This document shows, one piece after another, positions 11,101 to 20,700 of a stretch of 64,000 nucleotides of DNA. Position 1 is the first letter of the stretch; each line of letters begins with the position of its first letter. This DNA is from Metallyticus violacea. Taxonomy: Eukaryota > Arthropoda > Insecta > Mantodea > Metallyticidae. The notes below the pieces were generated by a model. The model saw nothing but the letters and a program-made list of their open reading frames with translations. It was not told the DNA's origin and searched no databases. The translations under genes and the position numbers were made by a program. The DNA lies in the NCBI GenBank assembly GCA_030762175.1, contig CM060842.1:47077001-47141000 (forward strand), given 5' to 3'.

Positions 11101-11339
11101 CCAGACACAGAAGCATAATAACTTCATTTATATATAAAATGGATAGTTACGTTTATTTTAATTTCGTGTAGATAAAGTTTCTTCAATGTTTCACTTTTCA
11201 TTTCCCCATAATAACAACAAACAAGAGTTGCGTTCAGTTGTAGGTTATGTTAGGTTAATTTTACAAACGGTATATTGTACAGATTTCTGATTTCCGACAT
11301 CTTATCCGAAGATGAATGTCATCGTGCTCCTTGTTTATT

Positions 11340-11740
11340 CCACGAGAAAAAAAAATCCGTTCCTAGAACTGAATGACAAAAAATTAAAAATGCGATATCG
11401 CCTAGCAAAACTGTTGAAAAACTGAAACGGTTGTTACGTCCGCGATTACAATCACAAACTAAGCGAAATCGTGCTTTAAATTCATTGTTCATATTACTAC
11501 TAACTTCAAGGTTCTATGCGACAAGGAGCTTCTAAATAATTATTGAAGATATATTCAAAGTAGAGAAAGGAACGGCCAGTAGAGTCATCCATTAACTTGC
11601 TAAAGCAATAACAACTTTGAAACCTCAGTTCATGCCAACCCAAGAGGCTAATGTATAGAAATTGATGCTAAGCTTACATAACATTCGCAAATTTCCTGTA
11701 GTTTTATGTGCTATAGACTGCACACACATACCCATTATAT
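11340..11740 (+). pseudogene. HARBI1-like transposase remnant
   Basis: Frames shift, but the block order fits a Harbinger transposase: LNDKKLKMRYRLAKL (about 11375), RPRLQSQTKRNRAL (11437-11480), a SRFYATRSF-like piece, then GTASRVIH (about 11569-11592), AKAITTLKPQF, and RKFPVVLCAIDCTHIPI at 11686-11736. The Asp at 11716-11718 in AIDCTHI is the expected first residue of the DDE triad. After 11740 the frame falls into a C9 run and AT-rich DNA, so the second Asp and the Glu are missing. Family recognition is strong; function is excluded by stops and truncation. Confidence 0.85.
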
Positions 11741-12188
11741 TGTAGGGGCTATAAGACAGAAGTCTTCAACCCCCCCCCCTCCATGCACGTTGTTTATTCT
11801 TATTTGAGATCGAATCTATTTTCCTTTCAATTATTCTCTGGTATTTTAGCACTGGATTAATAATAGTGTCCTTTTAACATTTGCTAAAATTTGCCGCTCG
11901 CATTCGCTTTAACTTTTCCTTAATAATGTTTGAAAAGATGTTAAGGAAAGAAACATGTGTCTAGGAGGTGAAAAAATAATAATTGCTTTTCTTAGATTGA
12001 ACATTTGAACACCAATTCCCTCTAAATAGGAACTTCCCTATTATTTCGCGATGTAGCTATAGATTTTACGCTAATTGCAAACTCAAGGTTATTTTTATGC
12101 AACAGAAATGATTACTAATCTCTAGTTACTTTTTAAACATCCGTTAAAGTAATCTCCAGTTGGTAAATAAATATATAACTGGCCCTAA

Positions 12189-13962
12189 GAGGAATATTCT
12201 TGAATCCTCCTTTATGCATGCTCCTTGTTTTGCTTTTTTTAACCACTTGTTTAAAACTGAGTTGCTTGATTGGTTGCGTTAAAAACTTTGGTTATTTTTA
12301 AATTTGTTTCCAAACCGCCATTTTTATGAGTGTTAATAGAGGCAATGGCGCCAGTTAATTGCTGATGAAACAGGAATATCTACAACAGTTCCCCTTATGT
12401 GATACATAGAAAAGTTCAAACCTTAGTGCAATAAAAGTGCGTTTCTCTTTGCTTTAGCTGTATGGTTTTCGACGAGTATCTAATTGGTAGATAATTTTAT
12501 CATAAATGTTATAATCCAAATTTCTCATTAGGTGCAACCAAGTTATAAAGAAAGTAAACATTGTCTAATGTATTTTAATGTTATTATTATACTCATTTCT
12601 CTTTTGTGACGAAAAATACTGTGTTAAGTTACAGGTTCCTAAATCATATCTCAAAAGAATCTACAAATTAAGTTCGATCATTGACTCTGGTTACCTCGTC
12701 TCTACCATAACTAATTTTTGAGGGAAGTTCGAGCTTTTAAAACAAACCCGTAAAATTATAAATACATTATTCATGAAGTAAAGTATAGCAACTCTGCTCA
12801 ACTATTTGTCTATCGGCAACTCACAGATCAGGGGATATATCTATATTTAATGATTATCTTTATACCGGTCCATAGTTAGAACTATCAGTACTTTTCTGTA
12901 AGTCTTACAGCGATTTAAATCTATTGAGAAAAAGATTGTCGATCTTTTTGAAGTAATTTTACATAAAAAAATGGAAATATTTTCAAAGTACAATTTTAGA
13001 ATGATTAGTAGGTATCGGAATTCTTAAGCACTTAACGTCAATTTGACCACACTCAAACAGAGTAAGTTATCAGTCAGCGCTCTGCAAGTAAACAAGAACT
13101 GATGAGTGCTAAACGGAAGAGAGAGGGTGATTTGTTGCTCGTATCCTATTGTATGCCTTGTATGTGTAGTCTATAGTCCAGTACAATTTAACTTCATTCC
13201 TCTTATTCAGGTTTTAGTGCTTATAAATACTGATGCCTAATGATAGTCTCCAGACAATTAAGCCTTTCCTCTGGCAACCTATTATCATATTAAGTTTCTT
13301 CTTGAGTTTTGCTATTAATCTTATTATTATGCAGGACAAAAGGATAGAGGGTGTCATAAATATGGCGTAATCATCGGAATATATCTTTTAAACAAAACAG
13401 AGGCCATCTGAATTGCTAAAATTAAAGCAGATACATTTTACATTATTTTCACAAGCCATGTGTTGGATGAATTTCAAATCCCGAGCCATTAAGACAATTT
13501 TGGATAACGGATCTTCAACTTATGATGTCGATGTTCTAACCAATTTAGCTAAATTGGGCTATCCAGTCACAACCAACTATTTCTTTTATACTCTGAAGAC
13601 CCTGAGAACTTATAAGACCCAGAGAAATAGACGAAATTGTACAAAGAAGTATCAGTAGAAAGGGGGATTAACATTAAGTCTCTTGGGAGAGGGAACGAAT
13701 GGTCTCAGGCGCTTCAATATGGAGCTACAGGTATTGGCATGAATCGCCGTTGAGATGTGACGTGTGCTCATAGCTAGTCATTGGTGGAGGTGTAGTCATA
13801 TGCAGGCTGCAGTTCAAACTAACCACAATCCACGTACTATCGCTATGCGTACTGGTTTTTGTGCAAGTTGTAAGGAGATTTGAGAATTACAAATAGTATT
13901 TTTATGAACGATTACTGACTTAAACTTCAATTAATGTGAGGTAATGCACTGTATTGACAAAA
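12189..13962. other. AT-rich spacer, no gene seen
   Basis: No recognised element. The plus-strand frame at 13413-13658 has no visible domain. Confidence 0.5.
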
Positions 13963-13995
13963 TAAATTATTTGTTTAGGGTAAATTATTTGTTTA
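13963..13995. repeat. Tandem duplication, period 18
   Basis: TAAATTATTTGTTTA occurs twice, at 13963-13977 and 13981-13995. Confidence 0.8.
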
Positions 13996-14322
13996 CAATC
14001 CATAAACACATTTTTAGATTTGGAGTTGTGTGCAGCAACACAACGTATCGTGAGACCATTTTTTTCTTATTCCTGAGGAGGCTGTATTTTATACATATTA
14101 CCGTATTCACTCGAATCTAATGCACACCTTTTTACCCAAATGCAGCATTCAAAATTGTGGGATGGCGTATTAGATTCGAGCGCAAATCCGTTCCTCAGTT
14201 CTCCGGTAACTTAGTTCAAATTTATACTTTATTACGTCATAATGCATTATTGCAATTCTCAACGTTGTTACATTTATTGTTGCCCTATTGTTGCATAGTG
14301 TTTGAACAGTAGATAGTCACGA

Positions 14323-14580
14323 AATGGAGGGCAAGCAGAGAAGAACATCTTATGATGCTACTTGAAAACGGTAATTCTTTATCCTGAAAAATAAATAAAC
14401 AAATAAAATAACAGAAAAGCAGGAAGAGAGTTCGATGTAGCTGAGAGCAACGTTCTCTTGTGGCGGTAACAGAAATTGACATTATTTGCAATTAAAGCTG
14501 GTAGGAAGAAATTCACTGGTCCTCGAAAGGAAAGACATCCTGACAATGAAGAAAATGTTTTGGAATTTGTACATGAAATG
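14323..14580 (+). pseudogene. CENP-B/Tigger-type HTH remnant
   Basis: MEGKQRRTSYDAT at 14323 resembles the start of the first helix-turn-helix of pogo/Tigger transposases. At 14495-14580 a frame reads KAG then RKKFTGPRKERHPDNEEN and VLEFVHEMR, the conserved linker and start of the CENP-B-type second HTH. The nested SINE interrupts right after this. On its far side (14871-14990) the relic continues faintly with NEQPVTSEAIRKH. The DDE catalytic domain is not visible. Confidence 0.7.
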
Positions 14581-14592
14581 AGATAGAACGAG

Positions 14593-14870
14593 TTTTTGTT
14601 GATTGTTTTTATTTACGGACGCTATTTAACATCTCAGATCATCAGCGTCCCATTCAATTCAGGGCGTAAAACTGCCGGTAAATTTTGCTCTTCTTTCAGG
14701 TTTGAGGTTCTTGCCGTCAATCTACGACACGCAACCCACGGCTTTACTTCCCTTCCGAAGTAAATCATACTAGATTTTCACGCACGAAAAAAATTCATCC
14801 GGGTTTGAACCCACGATCTTGGGTTTACGAGGCAAGTATGGTTACCACTAAACCACCAGGACCGACAGGA
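14593..14870 (-). mobile_element. SINE family B nested in the pogo-like element
   Basis: The target duplication AGAACGAG lies at 14585-14592 and 14871-14878. The minus-strand head has GGTGGTTTAGTGGTAACCA and a B box GGGTTCAAACCC; the body matches the copy at 9186-9493. The 3' end keeps an intact hairpin: GGACGCT (in + coordinates 14617-14623) pairs with AGCGTCC (14644-14650), followed by a GTAAATAAAAACAATCAAC tail. The pogo-like host sequence continues on both sides. Confidence 0.88.
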
Positions 14871-15174
14871 AGAACGAGCAACCTGTGACTAGTGAAGCCA
14901 TTAGAAAACATTTTTTTCTTCTTTGACCTACGCCAACTGTCCTGGCAACAGCACGAGTGATGGATTTTGTCCATCGTGCTCCAAGATTTAACAATAGCCC
15001 AGTTATACATTCTATCTTCTGATTGTTTTATGAAGCGTGTGTGCTTATCTCTAAGACGCGGTACAACAATATGTCAAAAGAAAGATTTTAAATGAATTTA
15101 AGTTTCGGATTTGGGTGTGTATTATATTGGATGGCGCATTAGATTCGCGTAAATAGGGTATTTTCGCATCCTGC

Positions 15175-15285
15175 ATATAAAAACCATGTTGAAATACACG
15201 AACACAAACACCCGTGTCCGAGGCGGGAGTGGAACCCAGAGATCTAGGAGGTAATGCTCTTTGGACCATGACTACGAAGACCAAT
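15175..15285 (-). mobile_element. tRNA-headed SINE fragment (family D)
   Basis: On the minus strand GGTCTTCGTAGTCATGGTCC resembles an A-box region. GGGTTCCACTCCC fits a B box, and a GTGTTTGTGTTCGTG stretch follows, as in many insect tRNA-derived SINEs. It starts just outside the right TA of the pogo-like element. No target duplication was found and the 3' end is unclear. Confidence 0.55.
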
Positions 15286-15360
15286 AAGATGGAATTAAAA
15301 CGCTAATAGCTTTTGCTGCATGTTTCTATTTCAAATACTTTTAATGACTGCCATTAAAGT

Positions 15361-15585
15361 TTGTTCAGGTGGTCTAGGGGTTTTTTCGGACTTAAAAAGT
15401 TCTAAGCATGACTTCCTTCGGAAGGGAAATAAAGCTCTGGATCCGGTGTCATAGATTCACGTCATGAAAAAGAACGCTAAGTCTGAAGCAAGAGGCCTCC
15501 GAGTAAAATTTATCAGCCTTTTCATTCCCCAAATTGAATGGGACGCGGTGTTGCGATAAACCAAAAACAAACAAACAGCTGCTAT
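15361..15585 (+). mobile_element. Degraded SINE family B
   Basis: The tRNA-like head is damaged (GGTGGTCTAGGGG, no good B box). The body clearly matches family B: TTCCTTCGGAAGGGAAATAA, then a GTCATAGATTCACG block, AAAATTTATCAGC, and AATTGAATGGGACGC. The terminal hairpin is deleted and replaced by an AAACAAACAAAC tail. Confidence 0.7.
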
Positions 15586-17039
15586 AAAACTTTACCATTC
15601 CTATATAGCTGTTGCTAGATGTATGAAACGGAAGTGAACGGTGTTAGGAAAGTTATTTATGAAACTTTTACATTTTAGACTTGGAGAGGGACACTTTTGC
15701 AAGTTTAGCAGTTTATTTTTAAAGCTCTTTTCAGTAGTTATGAACTTACAAAAGTGATGAAAAAATAGTTGTTTAATACAACAAAACATCCAGCCTTTAA
15801 GAGGAATTTTCATTATAAATTGGAAATAATAATCAACCAAACGTTAACATAAATGATCAAAGTCAGTGGGGCATAAATACTCGAGGTTTTGTCTTAATGA
15901 AAACGTTTAACATCATTCAGACGTGCAGCCTACTTTGAAACAGGTATCGTCGTAATTCTATATTTGCCTAGCACTTAAAACATGGATTTATCTATTTTAA
16001 TTTGATCTAAGATAATAAACATTGCTCTATTCAAACATACAAATTTGAGCCACCGCATATTTTTTATAACCTCATAAACTATAAATGTGCTTAACTAGGG
16101 TTCTTTTTCTATTCTTTTACCTTGCGAAAACAGTTCAACAATAGTAGCATTTGTTAATGACGTATTCAAGGTGTTAAGTGTCTCATCCTGTATGTTTTTA
16201 ACGTTGTAGCGTCTATGCTAACTGCCGAAAATCTTCAGACAGTCAAGGCAATGAATGTATCTTGGTTTGAATAAATGCATACGCTATTTGTAGCTAAACT
16301 TTACTAGGCCCTGTTCTGAAAAAAGAATAAAAATTTTGCACCAAAAAAATTCCATCAAGATATCTTGTCCTGACGAAATAATCAGGCCGGATTTATACTC
16401 TGAGGACCAGTAAAGATTTAGATTTTCGAAAGAACAATCGTAAAGTACATACTTTTCCTTCATGTGGTGTTTTATATAAATTTTGCTGTAAATGTTCATC
16501 GAGTTTAAAATGCATGCGTGGGGTATTGATGTAAAGCTGGTCTAGGACCTTGGTTACCATGCTAAAGAGCATTTCCCATTTCAGTTAACGTTAAAGCTTC
16601 AGTCGCTAGTGTAGTTATTAACAAGAAAACATATTGGGTGGTAAGAAGGAACACAAGCAGCGGGACCGAAAGCACGATAAAGAGTCAACATGTTATAAGT
16701 TGTCTAAGTCCAACAGAATTGCAGAAATAAAGAGTTGCGGTCCTTTAGTTTCCAACCTTACATAGAAGATCAATCATTGTTGCGACATTTGTCTAGCTGA
16801 TACTCAACTGTTTCAGGAGATTAAATTGCATTCCTTTTCCGCCTTCATTTGTTTGCAGAAGCAAAATTTAAGTCAGACATGTTATACATCACAGAGTGAT
16901 GTTCAAAATTGAATACAGAGTGATGATTAAATTTTAAACTTACCTAAATAAAAAGTCCCTTCACTCGCCGAATTAAACAACGCCTTGATGGTGTGTACGA
17001 AGAAGGTTCCCATTCTTATTTCAATGCGTAGGAATGGTA
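15586..17039. other. AT-rich spacer, no gene seen
   Basis: No recognised repeat or coding block. Minus-strand frames at 15601-15840 and 16284-16499 show no domain. Confidence 0.5.
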
Positions 17040-17171
17040 AAAATTGCCTCGTCTGAGCAGAGAGAACCTTGAAGCTAACTCACACGAGAGTAAGATGATG
17101 AACGTGTTAACACAAGAAAATATCTCCATTATTGAGGAGGAAGTTCTGAGTGTCAAGCGTCTGAAGAATAC

Positions 17172-17174
17172 AAA

Positions 17175-17222
<48 letters not shown>

Positions 17223-17224
17223 AA
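17172..17224. repeat. (AAAG)n microsatellite
   Basis: About 12 AAAG units interrupt the 5' part of the mariner relic, or border it. Confidence 0.95.
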
Positions 17225-17259
17225 AGGAAAAATTCTGCAGCAAAGCTGAGGCTTTCTAA

Positions 17260-17890
17260 AAACAATTGTGCCTCGCATTCATCAACATTTGCATATGCAA
17301 AGATGGATATCCCGAATACTTTCTGCAGTACAAATGCAAGTGCGCGTGCAATGTTGTCAGATGTTTTTGAACCTTTACATGGTAGCGAGAGGCCAATATT
17401 GGAATATATTGTCACAGGGAACGAAACGATGGTACTGTACAATGACCAACTTTCAAAAAGAGAATAAAAATGGATTTGAACAAGAAGATGAAGCACCCAC
17501 TTAGAAAGGCCAAGGTCACAGTCTACGAAGATCGTGGAGACATTTTTTGGGGGAACTGTAGAGGGATTCTGATGATAGACTTCAGAGAAAGGAACATAAC
17601 AGGGGCTGGGTAAGTGCTATGCTGAGCTATTACATCTACTGCACAGTGTCTTCAAGGAAAAGAGGCGTGGAATGCAGAGCCGAAGAGTATGCTGCACGAA
17701 AATGCCTGCCTTTGCCAAGTCTGCTGTAACATTTGGCTTCCAGGAGCTGATTTCATCCCCCGTACACGCCAGACCATTCCCCCAGAGACTATTGTCTGTT
17801 TTCAGAACTGAAATCTGACCTTTGAGGGCGGAGATTCACAAGCGATGGGTTGAAAGAAGCCGTTCTCCAAATTTTGCAGATAACGCTTTC
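17260..17890 (+). pseudogene. Mariner transposase relic (DDE region)
   Basis: The relic is read across several frames. IVTGNETMVLYNDQLSKRE at 17408-17464 matches the first catalytic block of mariner transposases, with Asn where the family has Asp. LMIDFRERNIT (about 17570) fits the strand before the second Asp. KRRGMQSRRV (about 17662) and an HENA block (about 17695) follow, with Glu for the expected Asp. FPQRLLSVF and the P-rich region lie near 17770-17800, and the frame then fades. Stops and shifts are frequent. TIRs were not found. The order of blocks is typical of mariner rather than Tc1. Confidence 0.7.
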
Positions 17891-19030
17891 GGCTAATTTT
17901 TAATGGGATTAAAATGTAATTTCGGAAATGTGAAAAATGGATTGAAGTAAAGTGAGATTGCGTAGAAAAACGATAGTTATATTTTTATTCTAAAACCTAT
18001 CTAACATGGTCGGCCGGAAACTTATAGACTGCACCTCGTAAAATGCCATAGTTAATCACTAGCACCGAGCAATATATTACAAATATAATATGTTAGAAAG
18101 AATACACACAAATAATAGCTTTGTCGATTGTTTAACGTACCAAAAGTGACCCACATTTTTGCAGAAACAGTACAGAGCGCTATTAGTTATTGAATTTGCA
18201 ACTGCTAAAGTAAACTGAAACGGGTAATATAATATCTGGTTAACACGTAGTTATCCATGTTTGGAAATACAAAATTTAGCTGTTTTTAAAGTATTCATGT
18301 CAGATAAAAACATTTAATACTGACAACTTCGAAATTACTCCATGCTAGTAAAGTATCGTTTTTTTAATGAGAGCGTTATGCAGATATGATGAATATATAT
18401 ATATTAAGGAATCATTGTTCTTCATCGCCATCATAAACACTGAGTTATGAATTTTAGAAACTGCGCGCATGACATGATTTTGGAAATTCGTGGAATGATT
18501 TAAACATATCTCAGGATAATGTTAACATTTTTAACACTGTACATAATGATTTACATATGAGAAAATGATCGCAAAACGATGGTCAAAAGCTGCTTGAAGT
18601 AAATATTTCAGACTCGCATTGTTGCCGGTTTGGAGAATATTTATTAATCTGTATGCGTATCAGAATAGAAATAATACATTTTATAATGCATCCCTTAAAA
18701 AAGAATTTGACAGGAGTGTATTGAGATATAAATGCAAGTTTCGGAGGGAAATGCTTTTGCAGGAATATTTTATATTTTAATTATAAATGAGCAAAATTTT
18801 AATGGTAATTGTAATATTTAAATCATCGCATGCCTCCCTTCTGTTAACCCAATTAAAAACGTTGCTGCATATGTAAAATATGTAAAAAATCGTATAAAAT
18901 AAAACAACTGAATGAATGTACGTAACATGAACATGCCCGTAGAAGTTCCGAGTTTAGTTAGAATTAGGAGAGGAACTTGGGAATCCCCAATGACTACTTT
19001 TCTCATATAGTAAACTCATCCAATTGGTAA
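17891..19030. other. AT-rich spacer, no gene seen
   Basis: No recognised feature beyond scattered AT runs. Confidence 0.5.
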
Positions 19031-19067
19031 TAGGAATGCATTTCATCACATGAAATGCATTCTTATT
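19029..19067. repeat. Near-perfect hairpin, 17/18 bp stem
   Basis: GAATGCATTTCA (19034-19045), a 5-nt loop TCACA, then TGAAATGCATTC (19051-19062). Outside this the pairing continues with one mismatch (TAATAG against CTTATTA). Confidence 0.85.
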
Positions 19068-19189
19068 ACATCACATGATCCGTGGTTCTTTATTTTATCA
19101 AGGTTAGCCTCAGTTAGTTGCATTGTTTCACGTTTACTCCTCGTATTACGAAACAATTACCCATATTTTGCGATGTGAACCACGTGTAT

Positions 19190-20290
19190 TGGCCCTGTTA
19201 CACTCAACTAACAGTTGAGCAGCCAATGTAGGAAGTGCTCTACTTGATTACCCTACATTGTCACACATCCTTCAGTCCTAAGCTGGCTGTCACAATAGAA
19301 CCAGTAAACACATGGCGTAGAAAGGACCGTGTTGTATTCACTGCTAAGGCAAACCCTTTTACGCCGTTTACAAATTCCAAGAGAGCCGTTAGCAAGACGA
19401 ATAACCTCTGAAAGTATTCGGTATGTTGCTTAAATGCAGCCAATAACCAGAGGCTGTCTTCGAAGTATTAATATTATCGCTGGAAATGGAGCTAGAGCCC
19501 ACCAACGATGGCTGTAGATTTTGAAAGCTCGTAGGCCGTGAGTTTATCTAGGTGGCCCCGCATGAGTTCAGGAAGCCATGCTACCATAGTTTGAATATCG
19601 TATATAAAGAGGAACATCCTCCGCAAAAGGCATCCAGTTTCAAATTCAGTTTATGACATTCAAGTTCAAGTTGAAACTCAAGTTGAGTGGTAGGTATCGA
19701 GATTTGCCACTTCAGATTTAATACTCTTCGGACATGAGATTCCAGCTCGACGTTCAGCTCTTAGTCTTCAGTCTATCTTAGCTACACTGAGTTCTTAAAT
19801 TCAGACAAGCGATGCTGATGCAGCATTTTCTTATATTTGAGTTCAGGCAAGCGGTCAGCGAGTGCTTTCAGAGATTTTCACATAGCTTCTCGGCGATCGT
19901 TCGAGCATCGCAGTATCGTGTGATAATTTGTGCAGTTTCCCCTCCTCTCCTGTACCGTGATCGAGATTGCACGAAACAGCGGAACCGGGCCCCTGAAAGA
20001 ACCTAAGCTGTGGGGGCTATGACAATCGAGAACCATCTACGGTGAGGTGTCGCAGCCGGCAGTTCTTAATTACCGCTCAATTTGCATTGAACGTCGGCCG
20101 CCCGCGCGAGACTGTCGAAAATCGCCTCAACACACAAATACTTCACCGAGTGTATTATTATTTCTCAGTCATGCTGCTCTATCTGCTGTTGGATGTAATG
20201 TTCTTTATCCCAAATTAATTCACTACGGGACTTGCCCTTATCTTACCTGTGTTGCTGAAAGTTAGAAACGGAATTGTCTCATGTGCAGTG
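19190..20290 (+). promoter_or_regulatory. LTR- or promoter-like GC-richer block
   Basis: The sequence is distinctly less AT-rich than its surroundings. A TATA box TATATAAAGA lies at 19601-19610, and TCCAGTTT about 32 bp downstream and TCAGTT at 19646-19651 resemble arthropod initiators. A run of CAAGTTCAAGTTGAAACTCAAG-type short repeats follows, as in some insect LTR R regions. A possible 5' TGTCACAC lies at 19259, and TGGGGGCT at about 20011 is reminiscent of a tRNA-Pro primer site. No TG...CA pair, target duplication or second LTR was found. A host promoter is the alternative. Confidence 0.28.
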
Positions 20291-20449
20291 AGAAGAAAGT
20301 AGTTGATATGATGGTAATATAATAATTGTATTTAAAAGCTGTGCCAATTATGTTAAAATTAACAACAATCAGTTACCTCATGCGGCTGTTTCACAGACTT
20401 TCTCGCTCCTCTCTCACAATTTGCAACGTACATTCACTGGCTACCGGGC

Positions 20450-20700
20450 AAACTCCAGAATGCTAACCCAGTCCGTCTCCAATCTCACAGCACCATGTCG
20501 TGGATTTTTTAAACCATTTCGACAGTCGTTACCTCGGCATGACGTCCGGAGCGCTCCGCATCGCTTGTGCTCTTTCGGCAGCAGCTAAACTCATCAAAGC
20601 ATTTACATACCATTCTAAGTGAAGATGCAGATTCTCTTTTGCGGGCGTTGAACATTTCAAGAAGTAATGTTTTATCAATATACAATATTTGTTTCTCCAA
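20450..20700 (-). pseudogene. Mariner transposase N-terminal fragment
   Basis: The minus-strand frame carries FDEFSCCRKSTSDAERSGR and then RHAEVTTVEMV. This corresponds to the linker after the first helix-turn-helix of mariner transposases (typically ...FK.GR.S..D..RSGRP..VTT.E). After a stop the frame continues KIHDMVL, the start of the second HTH. Only this N-terminal part remains and no termini were identified. Confidence 0.6.

Larger units (their letters stand above)
10863..12185 (+). mobile_element. PIF/Harbinger transposon relic, 1.32 kb
   Basis: The termini are inverted and imperfect: GGACCAGTTGTATAAA at the left and, reverse-complemented, GGGCCAGTTATATATT at the right. They are flanked by TAA at 10860-10862 and 12186-12188, the 3-bp duplication typical of PIF/Harbinger. 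Subterminal matches also occur (AACTAGAG(T/A)TTAGTAAT on both sides). The interior holds a broken HARBI1-like transposase at 11340-11740. A 50-bp retroinsertion is nested at 11051-11100. The second half of the transposase is gone, so the element cannot move itself. Confidence 0.85.
14101..15158 (+). mobile_element. Pogo/Tigger-like DNA transposon relic
   Basis: The inverted termini are CCGTATTCACTCGAATCTAA (14101 onward) and, reverse-complemented from the right end, CCCTATTTACGCGAATCTAA. They are flanked by TA at 14099-14100 and 15159-15160. A second internal inverse copy of the CGAATCTAAT motif at about 14163-14180 would let the left end fold into a hairpin. The interior holds CENP-B-type DNA-binding remnants on the plus strand. 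A SINE of family B is nested at 14593-14870. Without the SINE the element is about 0.77 kb, so most of a transposase is missing. Confidence 0.8.

Noticed and set aside
17107..17496. 129-codon minus-strand ORF with runs of Phe/Leu/Ser
   Set aside because: It is antisense to the mariner relic and reads through the (AAAG)n microsatellite.
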